Shown here: positions 1 to 12,808 of the stretch, one piece after another
Layout of the letters: each line of letters begins with the position of its first letter
How positions within the stretch are numbered: position 1 is the first letter of the stretch
From: Ampelocalamus luodianensis
Taxonomy: Eukaryota > Streptophyta > Magnoliopsida > Poales > Poaceae
Length of the DNA: 64,000 nt
Assembly: GCA_036346255.1 (NCBI GenBank)
Contig: CM070625.1
Span: 37,824,520 to 37,888,519 of the forward strand
Direction: 5' to 3'
The notes under the pieces: generated by a model
Databases searched by the model: none
Told to the model about the DNA's origin: nothing
Seen by the model: only the letters and a program-made list of their open reading frames with translations
Made by a program: the position numbers and the translations under genes

Positions 1-1906
1 TGTTGGGAAACAAGAACCTGAACAAGAGGTGTATTATTACCAAGGCAAGCATCCTCTCTGCACCATGTTGATCCCAAAATTTTGTACTGTAGGTCTCCCA
101 AAACACAGTGATAAGTATTGCATGCTAATTTCCTAAAAAGTAATTGTGATCTGTTAGTAGCTAGTTATAACCTAACATTTGTGGCTTACCTTAAATCTGA
201 TCATACACTCAAACTTAGAGTAGTGTTGTATACTACAACACTTAATTTCAGAAATTGCTTAGCCATGCAGTCTGTAGAACGTTAGTGTTTGACAAGCTTA
301 TCTTGTCAGACTTGGGGATAATAAATGAATTTCCATTTCTTTTGATCCTTTGTTCAATCTTTTAAAATTGAAATGAAACCCAACTTGGTTTGACAAACTG
401 ATTTTAGATCTGGACAAGTGGATGCTAGTGATGGTGCCTTAGTGCATGAGATTTGGGAATTGTGGTAGTCTTATGCGGATGGATTAAGGATGAACAAATT
501 GACTTGAAGATTCAAGCCCCAACGCACTTCCACACGCGTGTATAAGTATTTGTTTGGTTAAGTAAAGGTTGATGCTATTGAGTTGGAAACAGGAGTAAGG
601 ACATGTGTATTGATCTCATATGGCATAGATGCTTAAGTCTTGGTGCGTGTCTTATGCCATGTGAGTTTTATATCGATGTCGGATGCTCTTAGGAGGGTGA
701 GGGCGTAGATCGTTCCATCACATGTACGTACCTTACGGGTTCCGATTGCGATCTAGTATATGTAGCGAACACAATCTGTATTTCTTTTGATCGGGTCGGC
801 ATTCCCGGCGCAACATGTGTGCCCCGGTTAAGCATATGCTATCAGTCGTTGTTTAAGCGGGATTAGTTCACACATGGGTTGTCCAACTCAATAGTGTCAA
901 CTTGTTGAAAAATACCAAATCTTAGTTTCCCGGTCGGCACACCAAAGGAAGTGTGTCATCATTCGGAGGCATCCGAAGGCAACGGGCTGACTAAGTCGTG
1001 TGGGTAAAGATGTACACCCCTGCAGGGTTAAAACTATTTGAATAGCCGTGTCTACGGTTACGGACAATGCTTGAGTTGAATAGATCTTTGTATAGATTTT
1101 TGGGGCACAACTTCTGGTTGGGTATGGTTGGTTTGAGGGTACTCGTGTAATTTTTGTTCTTGGTGGTGGCACCCTTTGTGATGTTAATTATGGTTTATCA
1201 TTATGCTCTCTTTTAATTCTTGTTTTGAGTCCAAATTGGTTTTAAAGTCGCTTTACTAATACCTAGCATGTGTAGGGTTAAGGGTATTGCTTTATGCAAA
1301 AACTACAACCATACAACCTTCTGTTGTAACCTTATGCATGTACAAATCCTAATCCTTTGTATAGGTTCTAACAAACACTTTCTTTTTAGTAGCTTGTGTA
1401 AGTCTTGCTGAGTACCTTCCGTACTCAAGGTGCTATAACCTCTTGTTGCAGGTGAAGATAGTTATTTGTATGAGGTACCCGTTAGCGTCGAATAGGGCGA
1501 CGCTAACGAATAAAGCTATTTCTATCCTCCACGCAATAGCCTGCGGGTGATGGGGCCATTGGTGGCTTTTGCTGTTAATCTTTTGCTTCTGCTGTTAAAC
1601 TTTGTTAGTGACCCTGAGTCACTTGATATTGTAGTACTAAACCAAATTGTAACCTTTTGTTTAATTATGTAAATGTATGCCTTGTATGTGTATGATGCAA
1701 TGTTGTTTAAGGATATATGTGCAATGGTCACTGATCCTGGGAACTATTGTAAGACATATATCCGGGAACCTGAATATTGGATTTGTTACTTGTTAAATTT
1801 ATACTTCTAGTATGATCTTTAATGAGGGAACCGAACTATTCCTTAATTAAGAATTACGCTACAGTATAATTTTAATTCGCACATTTCCAATATTTAGGTC
1901 CTCACA
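1..1906 (+). mobile_element. 3' portion of an LTR (probably gypsy), start outside window
   Basis: No coding capacity is seen. The segment ends GGTCCTCACA at 1906, the same ending as the solo LTR that ends at 12569. It resembles that LTR in layout: a stretch with 'aaggcaagc...atgttnatccc' near the start, and a 'tactcaaggt...ttgttgcaggtgaag' stretch near 1420-1460. Directly after 1906 the copia reverse-transcriptase sequence begins, so this LTR or the element it belongs to inserted into the copia element. The 5 bases after the junction (CTACA) would be the target duplication, but the left copy is outside the window. It could be a solo LTR or the end of a full element. Confidence 0.65.
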
Positions 1907-3760
1907 CTACATCTCCTAAATCTTTCATTGAGAAACTATTTCTTAATGAAGTTTTAACAATTCAAGCATTGGAATATCATTTCCACCAGAGTATGTCATC
2001 TACATACAAGATCGAAACACAATCTTGCTCCCACTAACCTTCTTGTAAACACAAGGTTCTTCTTCATTCTTGATGAAGTCAAACCCTTTGACCACTTCAT
2101 CAAAACGAATGTTCCAACTCCGAGATGCTTGCTTTTGTCCATAGATGGACTTCTTAAGCTTGCATATCTTTCTAGCTTCCTTTGGATCGACAAAACCTTC
2201 AGGCTGCGTCATATACACATCCTCACTTAGGTTTCCATTTAGGAAAGCCGTTTTGACATCCATCTACCATATCTCATAATCAAAATATGCAGCAATAGCT
2301 AGAATGATCCAGATAGACTTAAGCATAGCGACAGGAGAGAAGATTTCATCATAATCAACACCTTGAATTTGTTTGAAACCCTTTGCAACTAGTCGTGCCT
2401 TATGAATGTGAACATTTCCATCCATATCTATCTTTTTCTTAAAAATCCACTTGCACTCAATGGTTTTAACACCATCAGTGCATCAACCAAGTTCAAACTT
2501 GATTGTCATGCATGGACTTCATTTGGATCTCATGGCCTCAAGCCATGACTCGAGTCTGGGTCTACCATCGCCAGAATAAGTATTAGGCTCATTATTATTC
2601 ATTAATAAAACGTCATGCCCATACCTTATAGGCAATTGGCGTGGCCTTTAGATCTACGTGGGGTGATGCTTCATCTCTGGGTTCAACAACATTTTGTTCA
2701 TCCTGTAGAGGCTCATGAGGAGTTGAAATATTTTCGGATGTTTCCTGAATTTCTTCAAGTTGCACCTTACTCCCACTGACTCCTTTGGAATGAAACTCTT
2801 TCTCCAAAAAGACACCATTACGGGCAACAAACACTTTGTTTTCATCCTGCTTATAAAAGTAATATCCTTTAGTTTCTTTAGGATACCCCACAAAGAAGCA
2901 CTTATCAGACTTGGATGTGAGTTTATCAGACGTCAAAAGTTTAACATATGCCTCACAACCCCATACCTTGAGAAAAGACAAACTAGGACACTTCCCGGTC
3001 CATATCTCATATGGTGTCTTCTCTACTGTTTTTGATGGAACCCTATTAAAGTGAAAGCTGTTGTTTCTAGAGCGTATCCCCAGAACGACAATGGAAGATC
3101 AGATTGGCTCATCATTGATCGAATCATGTCCAACAATGTTCGGTTCCGTCATTCAGACACCCCATTCCATTGAGGCGTTCCCGGCGGAGTGAGTTGTCGA
3201 ACAATTCCACACTTCTTTAGATGATCACCAAACTCATGGCTCAAATATTCACCTCCACGATCTGATCGTAGATATTTGATTGTCTTGCCAAGTTGATTTT
3301 GTACCTCATTCTGAAATTCCTTGAACATTTCAAAGGATTCCGACTTATGTCTCATCAAGTAGACATAGCCATATCTGTGAAATCATCGATGAAAGTTATG
3401 AAATCTTGAAAACCACCTCGCCGAAGTGCTCATAGGTCCACATACATCCAGAATGTACAAGGACCAACAAGTCACTCGCCCTTTCACCTCAGTCGTGAAA
3501 GGTGCCTTTGTCATCTTGCCAAGTAAACAAGATTCACATGTTTCAAATGATTTAAAATCAAATGAGGTTAGAAGACCATCTTTATGGAGCTTCATCACGC
3601 GCTTCTCATTTATATGACCTAGTCGACAATGCCAGATAAAAGTGGGATTCAATTCATTGGGTCGAAGTCTCTTAACATTAACGTTATAAATAGGCATATC
3701 CTCAAGATTCAAAACATACAATCCATTCACCAATGGAGTATGGCCATAAAGCATATCTTC
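1907..3760 (-). pseudogene. copia pol remnant: GAG-pre-integrase, integrase, start of reverse transcriptase
   Basis: Minus-strand peptides follow copia order. A GAG-pre-integrase zinc segment has WHCRLGHINEKR and, further on, CESCLLGKMTKAPF (about 3660-3500). The integrase core includes LRSDRGGEYLSHEF and ends PQWNGVSE (3358-3149). A connecting segment has LKVWGCEAYVK (about 2981). The reverse transcriptase start has DVKTAFLNGNL and KSIYGQKQASRSWN (2263-2000). The pieces lie in different frames separated by stops and small indels. Sequence after the RT start is missing because an LTR inserted at 1906/1907. In a live element this polyprotein would cut, copy and integrate the element. Confidence 0.85.
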
Positions 3761-3991
3761 AAAATAAATTGAACAACAATTGTTCTTTATTCGAATTCAT
3801 AACATACGCTCCTAAGCATGAAGCGAAATAATATTTTTGCTTAAAGGTGGAACATAATAACAATTATTTAGTTCCATAACTAATCTCGAAGGTAAAGCTA
3901 ATGGTAAAGTGCCAGCATTGTAATGCAAAGACTCTTGCTCCATTGCCTACACGAAGATCAACATCATCTCTTACCAAACTTCTACTCCTTA

Positions 3992-4946
3992 TTAGTCCCT
4001 GCATCGAATTGCAAATATGAGCAACTGATCCGGTATCAAATACCCAAGAACTGGTGGAGAAGTGGCAAGATTAATTTGTATAATATTTATACCTGAACTG
4101 GAAATCACACTTCTTTTGTTCTTTTCTGCTAAGTACTTCTTGCAATTTCTCTTCCAATGCCCAGTCTCATGACAATGGTAACATTCTGTGTCAGGCTTAG
4201 GACCCAGTTTAAGCTTCTTAAGCTTAGCCTTGAGACTCTCGATCTCATCTTTAGTCTTTCCTTTGCCTTTTCCCTTTCCCGACTTACCCTTCTTCTTGAA
4301 GGCTATAATCTTTTGAACCATCATCACATGATTAGAACTTTTCTTGATGCTCTCCTCAGCACCCTTAAGCATACCATGTAACTCGGTCATTGATTTCTCC
4401 ATGCCATTCATATGAAAATTCAATATTACAGGCTCAAAGCTCGCAGGGAGCGATTAGAGAATCACATCTGTAGCCAACTCTTGACTAAGGGGAAAACCAA
4501 GCTTTTCCAAGCTCTCAATGAGACCAATCATTTTGATCACATGAGGATGGCCAGGTTACCTTACGATGACTGCAAGAAAATAATGCCTTAGAGGTGTTGA
4601 ACCTCTCTACCCTTGCTTGATCTGAAACATACCCTTGGACTCATAATCATATTGTAAGCATCTGTGGTCTCATATTGCTACGAGCTCGAGTTCATGGTTG
4701 CAAGCATTAGGCGATGCACATCATTGCGTCATTGCAATGCTTCTCATAAGCATTCTTTTCAGCTCGAGTAGCATCAGCACTCGGTTCCTCAGGATAAGGA
4801 TTCTCTAGAACATATTCCTTCTTTTCTTGTTTGAGAACAATTCTCAGATTACGAAACTAGTCAATAAAATTTGAACCATTCAACTTTTCCTTTTCAAGAA
4901 TAGATCGCAAATTAAAGGTAGGTGCAGAAGAAGTAGTAGGTGCCAT
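3992..4946 (-). pseudogene. copia gag remnant with CCHC zinc knuckle
   Basis: The likely start codon is the ATG at 4946-4944, reading MAPTTSSAPTFNL followed by LNGSNFID, a BARE/RIRE1-type gag start. The codon after FID is TAG where related elements have tryptophan, so the frame is closed early. Downstream comes a lysine-rich stretch (KKKGKSGKGKGKGK) and a zinc knuckle CYHCHETGHWKRNC (about 4180-4140), which in live elements binds RNA inside the virus-like particle. Several frameshifts separate the start from the knuckle, so no intact capsid protein is encoded. Confidence 0.8.
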
Positions 4947-6045
4947 GATCTACAATAGAAAATATATGCAAAGATTCAGCACTATGTTTATGAAAGACCT
5001 TCTATTAATCACTCATGTCACCAGTCTACGACTTGCTCATATTATCATACGACTTGTCTGGACCTGGTCGTATCATCATACGACCAGTGGTCAAACTCAA
5101 CGTAACAATAGATAATAAAAGATACTCCTACTATAAACCATGTTTCCCTCAAAGAACATATAGTGAGTCAAAGATCCATAAATCATTAAGTTCTAGTGAA
5201 CTTTGGCATCACTGCTAGAAACCTAGTGATTTAAGGTAGGCAACCTCTTTGCCAATCATATCGCATATGACTCTTGTTCCTTGGGTGACATCTTTATGCC
5301 CCGACTACCAACACCATGCCTCAAGGCCCAAAACTATTTTGATAACCTTGTCAAGTCAAACCAATACTATGCATATGGGTGTCCGACACCCGCCCCACCT
5401 TATTAAGATAGTTAATGGCACCCTACTTTTGTAGACCTGCCAATTAACGATCAAAATCATGATAGGTGCAGCAATTGGAAAGGCATCAATTTTACTTAAT
5501 TTTCTTGAGGGTTACTATTCTATCATGTCAAAACATCTAATGATAAAACATGATCAAACAGCATAACAGGAATAAACATAAACATTCACAGATAATCAAA
5601 TTAAACTGTGAAATAGTATGGTCCTTAACATGTCGATCTCCATCAGCATGCTTCCTGTTCTCCGACCACCATGCTAGAAGTCTCCGACCGCATTCATCTA
5701 CTAAGCATTTACTCCTAAACGCTAGTAAAGAATTACATAGGATAATTTCAAGCATCACATGTCGGTACGCAGGCCGTTATGCAATAATATGTAGCTCGAT
5801 GGCTATCTCACAGCATGACATGCAGGCCATGAAAATACATTCATGCAGCACATACACAATGGGCCATACTATTCACATTAAACCCTGCAAAAACAAGTTA
5901 TGCATAGAATCTAATTCTATCGGGCAACATGAACACATACTATCTATAACGCACGGTTATCAAACCAAACCAGTAATAGATCCAATCTACTACTGCCACA
6001 TATCAAGTATATGCGACCGATCTAGATCAAAAACTATGCAGGATG
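4947..6045 (-). other. copia untranslated leader
   Basis: This stretch of about 1.1 kb lies between the primer binding site and the gag start. It holds no supported reading frame, and the plus-strand open frame at 5550-6137 has no recognisable domain. It shares 'tacgaccag'-type motifs with the LTR (5030-5090). A long leader is usual in BARE-like elements, where it carries dimerisation and packaging signals, but none is identified here. Confidence 0.6.
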
Positions 6046-6057
6046 GCTCTGATACCA
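6046..6057 (-). other. primer binding site (initiator tRNA-Met type)
   Basis: The minus strand reads TGGTATCAGAGC, the complement of the 3' end of plant initiator tRNA-Met. One base (6058) separates it from the LTR end at 6059. It fixes the element's orientation as minus. Confidence 0.9.
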
Positions 6058-6500
6058 CTGTTGGGATACGGGTAGGCTACGCTAGCAACAATTCAAAAAA
6101 AAATCTACCATGTAAACCAGGATACCAAGCAAGTTAGATGATCATAGATCATTACCACCAGACGCGCAGTGCAGCGAAAGAAGAGTCGGAGCAGCCTAGT
6201 CTGACGAAGAACGCGCCGATGTAGTGGTCGTACAAGATCGTCCAACGTCCTCGTAGTCGATCGTCTCCTCCAGCAACCTTTGCAGTTCCTTGTGAAGATT
6301 GCAGATCGTCCTTAGCGCAACAGCGACCGTAGTAGCGCCTCTACGGTATCCACATGTCCAGAGAAGGAACAACCGTACGCTGGTGTGCTAGCACCAAGTC
6401 GCACGGGAAGGCTCTCTCAAGAAGATGATGGCTAGGGTTTCGGTGGAAACAACTCACGTGTCTCTCACTCTCGTACCTCCACACTAGCCTCAAGCATCTC

Positions 6501-6509
6501 CTTATATAG
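6501..6509 (-). promoter_or_regulatory. TATA box in copia LTR
   Basis: The minus strand reads CTATATAAG. The same motif occurs at the matching place in the other copy of this LTR (CTATATAAA near 44410-44418). Both the position inside the LTR and this conservation fit the core promoter of the element. Confidence 0.6.
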
Positions 6510-7425
6510 TGCCCCGTGCCGGATCCTATCTGAACACGTTTGACGAATCGTATTCGTACTGGTGTGTTCTATCCCATTAAGTGTGTGACACGTTAGGTTT
6601 ATGTGTAATCGGTTGTGACTCGGAAACCCTTTCCGACCATGAGTCGTAGCGGTCCCCAGCAGGACATAACGATTCCCGAATACACACAAATTATATCAGA
6701 CAAACTTTAATGCAATATGATCTACGACTAGGTCCTCATCACTTACAACCAGGTCCTGTCTCTATACGACCAGTTAGCACTCGGTCACGACCAGTTCGTA
6801 ACTCCTTATGACCAGGTTTCGACCACTCTATGATTTCGTTCGACTAGTCTACGACTTGCTCGTATCACCATACGACTTGTCTGGACCTGATCGAACTAAG
6901 TGACCTACTCTAGTATTCTCCTTTTGCCTCACGATATCTGGTTGAACTCTAGGTGAGATAATGTGTCATCCATGGACTGTTCAATACTTTTTCGATCAAG
7001 TTGTCGGATAACCTTATGTGGTCGAACACTTCGACCACTAGTGGCACGGCCATGCACTTTCTTTATCCGACCACTTCGAGGGGCCCAGAGACATCTCTCC
7101 CTTTATGTTAAGAGGGGCAAATCCTATATCCGACCAGTCACATCCCTCTGCATGTTTCATAACATACCCGAAAGCTACCTTTATAACTACCCAGTTACGA
7201 GTAGCGTTTGGCAACCCCTAAGAATGCTATTACACATGTAGGGAACCATGCTAATCTCAGGTCTAAGGATTATACATCATCATTGCTTGAGACCAACTAA
7301 TGACACATAGAATCATAACAATCTCTATAGTGTCTTAAGGTGGGTCAATCCAACCTCATGTTCTCTAACATGTGTTCACATTATTGATTCGATATCCCTA
7401 TATCCATGATTGGTGAAACATTGTC

Positions 7426-10400
7426 TGTAACATCCCAATTTTGGGCTTGTGTTTCAAATGTAAGAAAATGAGTAGAAATTAAAACTTTTTCTTACATCAT
7501 GTGTTTCCTGTTTGTACTGGCCAAGTATTGTACAAGACTTATGGGAATGCAAAGCCACAAGTCTTTTGATCCAAATCTTGTTCCTTAAAAAACAATCTTG
7601 TCAAACCTTTTGATCATCCTCTGGAAATATTTTTCCTAAGTTCTTGGGATGGTATGTGACCCCTCTGAAAAATTTCACAATTTTTAGAAATTGTTTGAAT
7701 ATTTTAGAGGCGATCAAACTGTTTGACTCTCAGTCAAACCTAAAACCAGTACCTTGTAGAATTTTTGGAGAAAAATACAATGCATAAAAACCTCTGCAAA
7801 TTTTATACAAGGTCAATGTCTCAGTCAGCAAGCTCCTATAAAAATTTCAGAATTTTTGGAGTTATTTTGCTACCCCAAATAAATCCTCAAAAGTCTCACT
7901 TTAATTTAAAACCTAAAGTGATTCATCATTCCTTGGGTTCGAGTCGGGCTCGAGTCGAGCCACTTGACTCGGTTGAACCACCTAGCTGCACCGAGCGCAT
8001 TTTAAAGCGTGCGTGCGATATCGGTAGTTGGATTCAAATCGCTCGCCCACGTTCGTAATGCGCATTCGGACCCTCCGGTTGCATTAACCAATTGGGACCG
8101 TTGGATCTCAATCCAACCGTCCGGATTCCGTAAGCAATCGGTGTCGTGAGCTCTTTTAAATCGCGGCCGTCCATCTAAAATCCAGGTCGTGGTTGCCTTC
8201 TCTGTTCTTCATCCTCCTCTGTCCCTCCGGCGCGAGCGACAATGGCGAGAAGAGAGAGCGCGGGCGGCTTTGATGTGTCACCTCAAGTTTGCTTTCGTCA
8301 ACGTCTCTCTGCGGGGCATTTAATGCGCACTGGCTTTCTCCTCCATTGTCCCCGTGCTCACTTGCTCCCATCATTTCTTGGTCTATGACCAGTAGCATGA
8401 ACAAGGCCCACCATGGACTCGGGTTCTTGCTCGAAACCCTAATCCCTTCCTATATATTGCCTCTCTAGGTCCTCCGGTGTTCTTTTACACCACACCTAGC
8501 TCCTCTCTGTGTTTGAGCTCAAAACCATCTCAAACCTTCAATCCACCATTGTTGACCAGGGCTCCAATGGCGGCCTTGGTGTCCAGTGGTTCATCTTCAA
8601 CCTTTCTTGCACCCTCTTGAACTCCTCAACCTCCTTTATATTTCCCCTAACTTGATTTTGGGTTGCATTCGAGAATCACTCAATTTTAAGTTTGGAGATT
8701 TTCAGTTAGTTTCACCCCTTTCTTCTCCACTCCATTAAGTGGTTCTTTTGCAATTAATTGCTTTTGGAGCCTCTTTGAGCTATAATGAAGTTTTGTGGTG
8801 ATGATTTGGTTCCACTCATTTTGCTCGAACCTCATCTTCCACTTCATCTTCTTCGGCTCAGGTGGACTTCATCGTGTTCAAGTCTTCTCGGCCATCTTTG
8901 GAGCTCCTCTCGGTTAAGGTAGCTTCTATATAGTCCCTAAAGTCATGGCACTCGCTTCCTTGGACCACGTGAGCATCTTGCTATTTTCGTGTTTTGCGTG
9001 TCGGCCTCCTTCTTTGTTTCAGGCTCGGCGGCGTTCAGAACCTCCACGCGGCGAGGTCATCAGCTATTGGTCCGCAACACTATTGCGCACCCATTTTGAT
9101 TGTTTGTGGCGCCGCATGGCGAGTCGCCGGCGACAAGCGTGAAAGCCACTCGGGTTTTGTCATTGAGAGCCCGTTTTTAGTCAAAGATTTAGGACACGTT
9201 TAATGCTTAATGATTGCCAATCAGTAGAGCATTAATGGTGTCTTAATCTGGCCTAATGTCTCACTGACATGTGGGTCCAAATTTCCCTAAATCACCATGG
9301 CGTTTATCACATGCGTTTAGGCATTATTAATGTTAATCTTAGGTTAATTAAGTGTCGGTGTTTATTAGCTGTCGGGGATGTCCCCTGTGCCACTGCCGGG
9401 TGGGCCCATTAGCTTAGCGCCGAAAATCAGAAGTCATTAGGGCTGATTTTGGGTTTATTTATTGCTAATCATTGTCGACAATAAATGTGTCGAAATTACC
9501 TTTTGGGTCAGCGGCGCGTGGGCCCTCAGTCTTTAAATCACCACTGCACAAAATCTTTAGGACACCTTGATTGCTAATCATCATTAATCATTGGTCATTA
9601 GTAATTAATTAGCTGTCCTAAAAACCTCCTTTAAGTCACCGCGGGTGGGTCGCGTCGCGTGTGTGCGTGTGTTAAATCTCGCATGTGTGACTCTCGATCC
9701 AGCGACATGCGACCCACGTGTCGGCCTCATTGCATGCGCCGATCTTGGACCACCGTCCATTTGCGATCTGCGGCCTAGATTTTGTATGCGTTCGGACCCT
9801 CGGTTCCCCTCATCATTCTTGGTGCGTCCATCACTTGATCTGCGGCCACGATCGTGCGTGCAATCGGACCTTCCGGAAGCGTGATCGAGCCGTTCATCCT
9901 TAGATCTGCGGTGCGTGGATCGTCGAGGCAACCGCACCGTCCGGTTGCATCCTTCCTCGTGGCCGTTGGATCTCGATCAATGGTGAGCTCTGTTATGAAT
10001 CGCGCGCGCGCTGTTCTACTGTGTGTGTGGCTCGTTGGATATTGCATCAACGGCCCACGGCGTCCACGTCGTTTATTTTCGGTTGGGTTGGTTTTATTTA
10101 CGTAAGTATTTATCAAGCGAAAATTGTATCAAAACTTTAGTAATTCATAACTAATTCAAGATAAATCCTTTTTCATGAAACCAAGCGCAATAAATTTGTA
10201 TTTCACTAAAGTTTAATATAAAAATGCTTTTAGCTATGTACAGTAGTAGAAAATTCGTAATCTTTAATAGCTTGTTTTACGCTATTTTTATATATTCGAA
10301 TTGTATTAAAACTTGAAAAATGCATATCTTTTACGTATATACGCTAATTGAATGATTTTAACTTTGATAAATTTGTTATTAACTAAACTTTAATCTAAAA

Positions 10401-12569
10401 ATGGTGGTAGGCCTAAATCAGCACTGAGAAAAATATGTTAATAGATTTAACCTTATTAGTAGCAATTAAAAATTCATTTAATGATGTAATAGACACGATA
10501 ATTCCTGTAAATCCTAAAAATAGAAATTTGATGTTAGGAAATCCCTCTGTTATCATACTATGATGGGAAATGGGTTTTGCACATGTTTATATTTACTCGA
10601 AAGTGCATTATGCTAGTTTTGCATCCTAGAAAAATCATAACTAAATCATTTTAACTCCAATTAAGATGAAACCACTTGTATTAGCCTTAAAATGTCGGTA
10701 GCAACCCATCATAAAATTTTCAAATCAGAAAACCTCTAGAAAATATTTTTGCTCTGATGCCTTATTATGGCCAAAAGTGGGTTTTAGGTAATATCTTTTG
10801 CACCACAAATCCAAATTAGGTTTTCCAGTTTCTATGTCTAGGTATATTCGTATCCTACCTTATGTATAAATTTCAATCGCATTTGGATAATTTTTGCTTG
10901 CTCGTTTGTTTAAGTGTGGCTCGTCTTATTGGTTGTTCTTGGTTCTTTTGCCTTTAAGCAGGGTTCGACAATTGCGGTAACCCGAGAACGACCCTCCACA
11001 ACAATTTGAGCAACGACAAGAAGGCAAGCGATTTGATCATGTTAATCCCGATATTTTAAGTATTTATGTTGATTACAAATTCTATGTATGCATTGCTACT
11101 TTGTGTTAATAGTTGGCCTAGTAGATGCATTTCCTTAGCAAATGATTATCCTCTACTACCATGAGCCTAGGTTACTTGCTGTGATTTAGAGTTCATGGAT
11201 GGGCTCTTGTCACTTAGTAGTTGCGAATTAATTGCTTAGCCATGCTTAGTCTCGGTAGTAATGGGCGGTTATCGACTTGTCGATAACCTTGATCACTTAA
11301 AACTTATTATGATTATGATTTCCACCTTGTGCCATGTCTACTTATGAAAACTAAAACTGAAAACAAAATGATTTAGACTTGGGCACAATGGTATGATGGT
11401 GTGATTTTTGGGTGTGGTGGAATGGTGCCGGGTCAACAAGGACCGAACATCTTGTTACACTAAACCAAGCATTTTAGCGTGCTAACCACATTAGAGGGTA
11501 TGGGACCTCTCTTGACTTAGTACTTTGGCGTGTATTGGCTCAGAGTCGCGGAGTCGCGGGAGGGATGGTGTTGGGAGCATTGTAGTGTCAGAAAGACTTC
11601 ACCGTGATGGGATTTGTTGTCTTTCTACTTGCAATGTAAGCATATGGGTTTCTATCCATATGAGCGGCTCGTAGTTAATACACAAGATTGGAAGCGTCTC
11701 GTAGGACTTAGCGTGCGGCATACCTTGATGAGTGTGCTTGTGGCTTGAAGGCGATGCGAAGTGTGGGTACATTGGTACACCTGCGAGGTTAAAACTATTC
11801 GAATTGCCTCGTCCTAGGTTATGGACACGCTTGCAAGGTCTTCCAAGAGTTAGACTACAACCTTTTAAATTAAAACTTGATGGGTGAGTGCGAATCGGGA
11901 TTAGTGCTATGTTGTGGTGGCTATTGGGATAGTCGCTTCGGTGGTTACTTGTATGTATCTTTACTTCTTTACTTTGATAACAAAGCAGATTTGCAAACTT
12001 GCTTTTAAAATGTATTACATTATTGCAAATAAAGTTGGCTTCATGCAAAATGAGACATACAACCTCCACCTAAATAAGCTTGCATGTAGTTTATGAATAG
12101 GTTTGTTATTCCACACATCAGTCTTGCGGGTACAAAGACAATCTTTGTACTCAGTTGCTACGCTTAATTGTTTTGTTGCAGAGGAAGAAGGTGAGCTGAG
12201 GGCCTCACTTTTGTGGCTGTGTTGTGGTAGCTATGGGCGACTAGCTTAGCGGCCAGTCGGTTGCCTTGTGGGTGTATGGCTAACCGGTCGACTTTTGTTC
12301 TAGCCATCTTATGGCGCTTTTGCTTCCGCTGTCATTCTTGTTTATTGTTCTATTTGGCCGGTCGGCTCTCTTTTGTAATAACTTTACTTTATGTATGTCG
12401 TTGTTGAACTTAGTGATGTCTGTGTATGGAATTGATGTGTAATTTTGTGATGATGTGCATATGCTGCAGTGCAGGAAGCATATGTCCATCGAGGCTTAGA
12501 ATGTTTAATTAGTAATGCCGAACCATTTGGAGGTTAAGTGTTACTAGTTAAATATTCCGGGTCCTCACA
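7426..12569 (+). mobile_element. 5144-bp solo LTR (gypsy type) with TTGTC target duplication
   Basis: It begins TGTAACATCCCAATTTTGGG and ends GGGTCCTCACA. It is flanked by identical 5-bp copies of TTGTC at 7421-7425 and 12570-12574. The flanks join to give a continuous copia LTR, as shown by the uninterrupted copy at 43950-45546. No gag or pol peptide is found inside, and a TATA motif lies at 8451. This is what unequal recombination between the two LTRs of a full element leaves. A related truncated LTR starts at 40725. The TGTAACATCCC start and great length point to a gypsy family, but without internal sequence the superfamily is inferred. Confidence 0.85.
8451..8458 (+). promoter_or_regulatory. 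TATA box in solo LTR
   Basis: TATATATT lies about 1.0 kb into the LTR, just after a 'cgaaaccctaatccc' stretch. The related LTR copy has TATAAAAA at the matching place (41901), also preceded by 'aaaccctag'. This suggests a conserved core promoter. Confidence 0.5.
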
Positions 12570-12808
12570 TTGTCATCAATCAATATATCTTATGGATCGT
12601 AGAGTCATTTGTGTTCGATCGGTGACATTCGACCGAGGATACTTTTAGAACGACATCATACAAGTCGAAGAGTTTCACCATCAAGTCACATACTCGTTGA
12701 TCTTGAACTAACGATTCATTCGAGGAAGAATAACATTTATTCAAGAACTCATAAACATAGGCGTGATACAATCATCTCCATGATTGCCTCTAGGGCATAT
12801 CACCAACA

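Larger units (their letters stand above)
1907..12808 (-). mobile_element. RIRE1/BARE-like Ty1-copia retrotransposon, 5' part, nested insertions
   Basis: Read on the minus strand, the element runs 5' LTR (12808 down to 6059, interrupted at 7426-12569), primer binding site (6057-6046), a leader of about 1.1 kb, gag (from 4946), then integrase and the start of reverse transcriptase, cut off at 1907 by an LTR insertion. The LTR starts TGTTGGTGATATGCCCTAG on the minus strand, which I recognise as the start typical of the BARE-1/Angela/RIRE1 lineage of grass copia elements. The long leader also fits that lineage. The 3' part, including RNase H and the 3' LTR, lies outside the window. All genes carry stops and frameshifts, so it is a dead copy. 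Confidence 0.8.
6059..12808 (-). repeat. copia 5' LTR, split by a 5.1-kb solo LTR
   Basis: The LTR occupies 6059-7425 and 12570-12808, about 1.6 kb once the insertion is discounted. It begins TG and ends CA (on the plus strand TGTTGGGATACGG to ATATCACCAACA). It matches the second copy at 43950-45546 along its length, which proves the two halves belong together. The region 6720-6900 is rich in short 'tacgaccag' direct repeats. The LTR carries the element's promoter and polyadenylation signals. Confidence 0.9.

Noticed and set aside
5550..6137. 195-residue plus-strand open frame
   Set aside because: It lies antisense in the copia leader and LTR, crosses the primer binding site, and has no domain.
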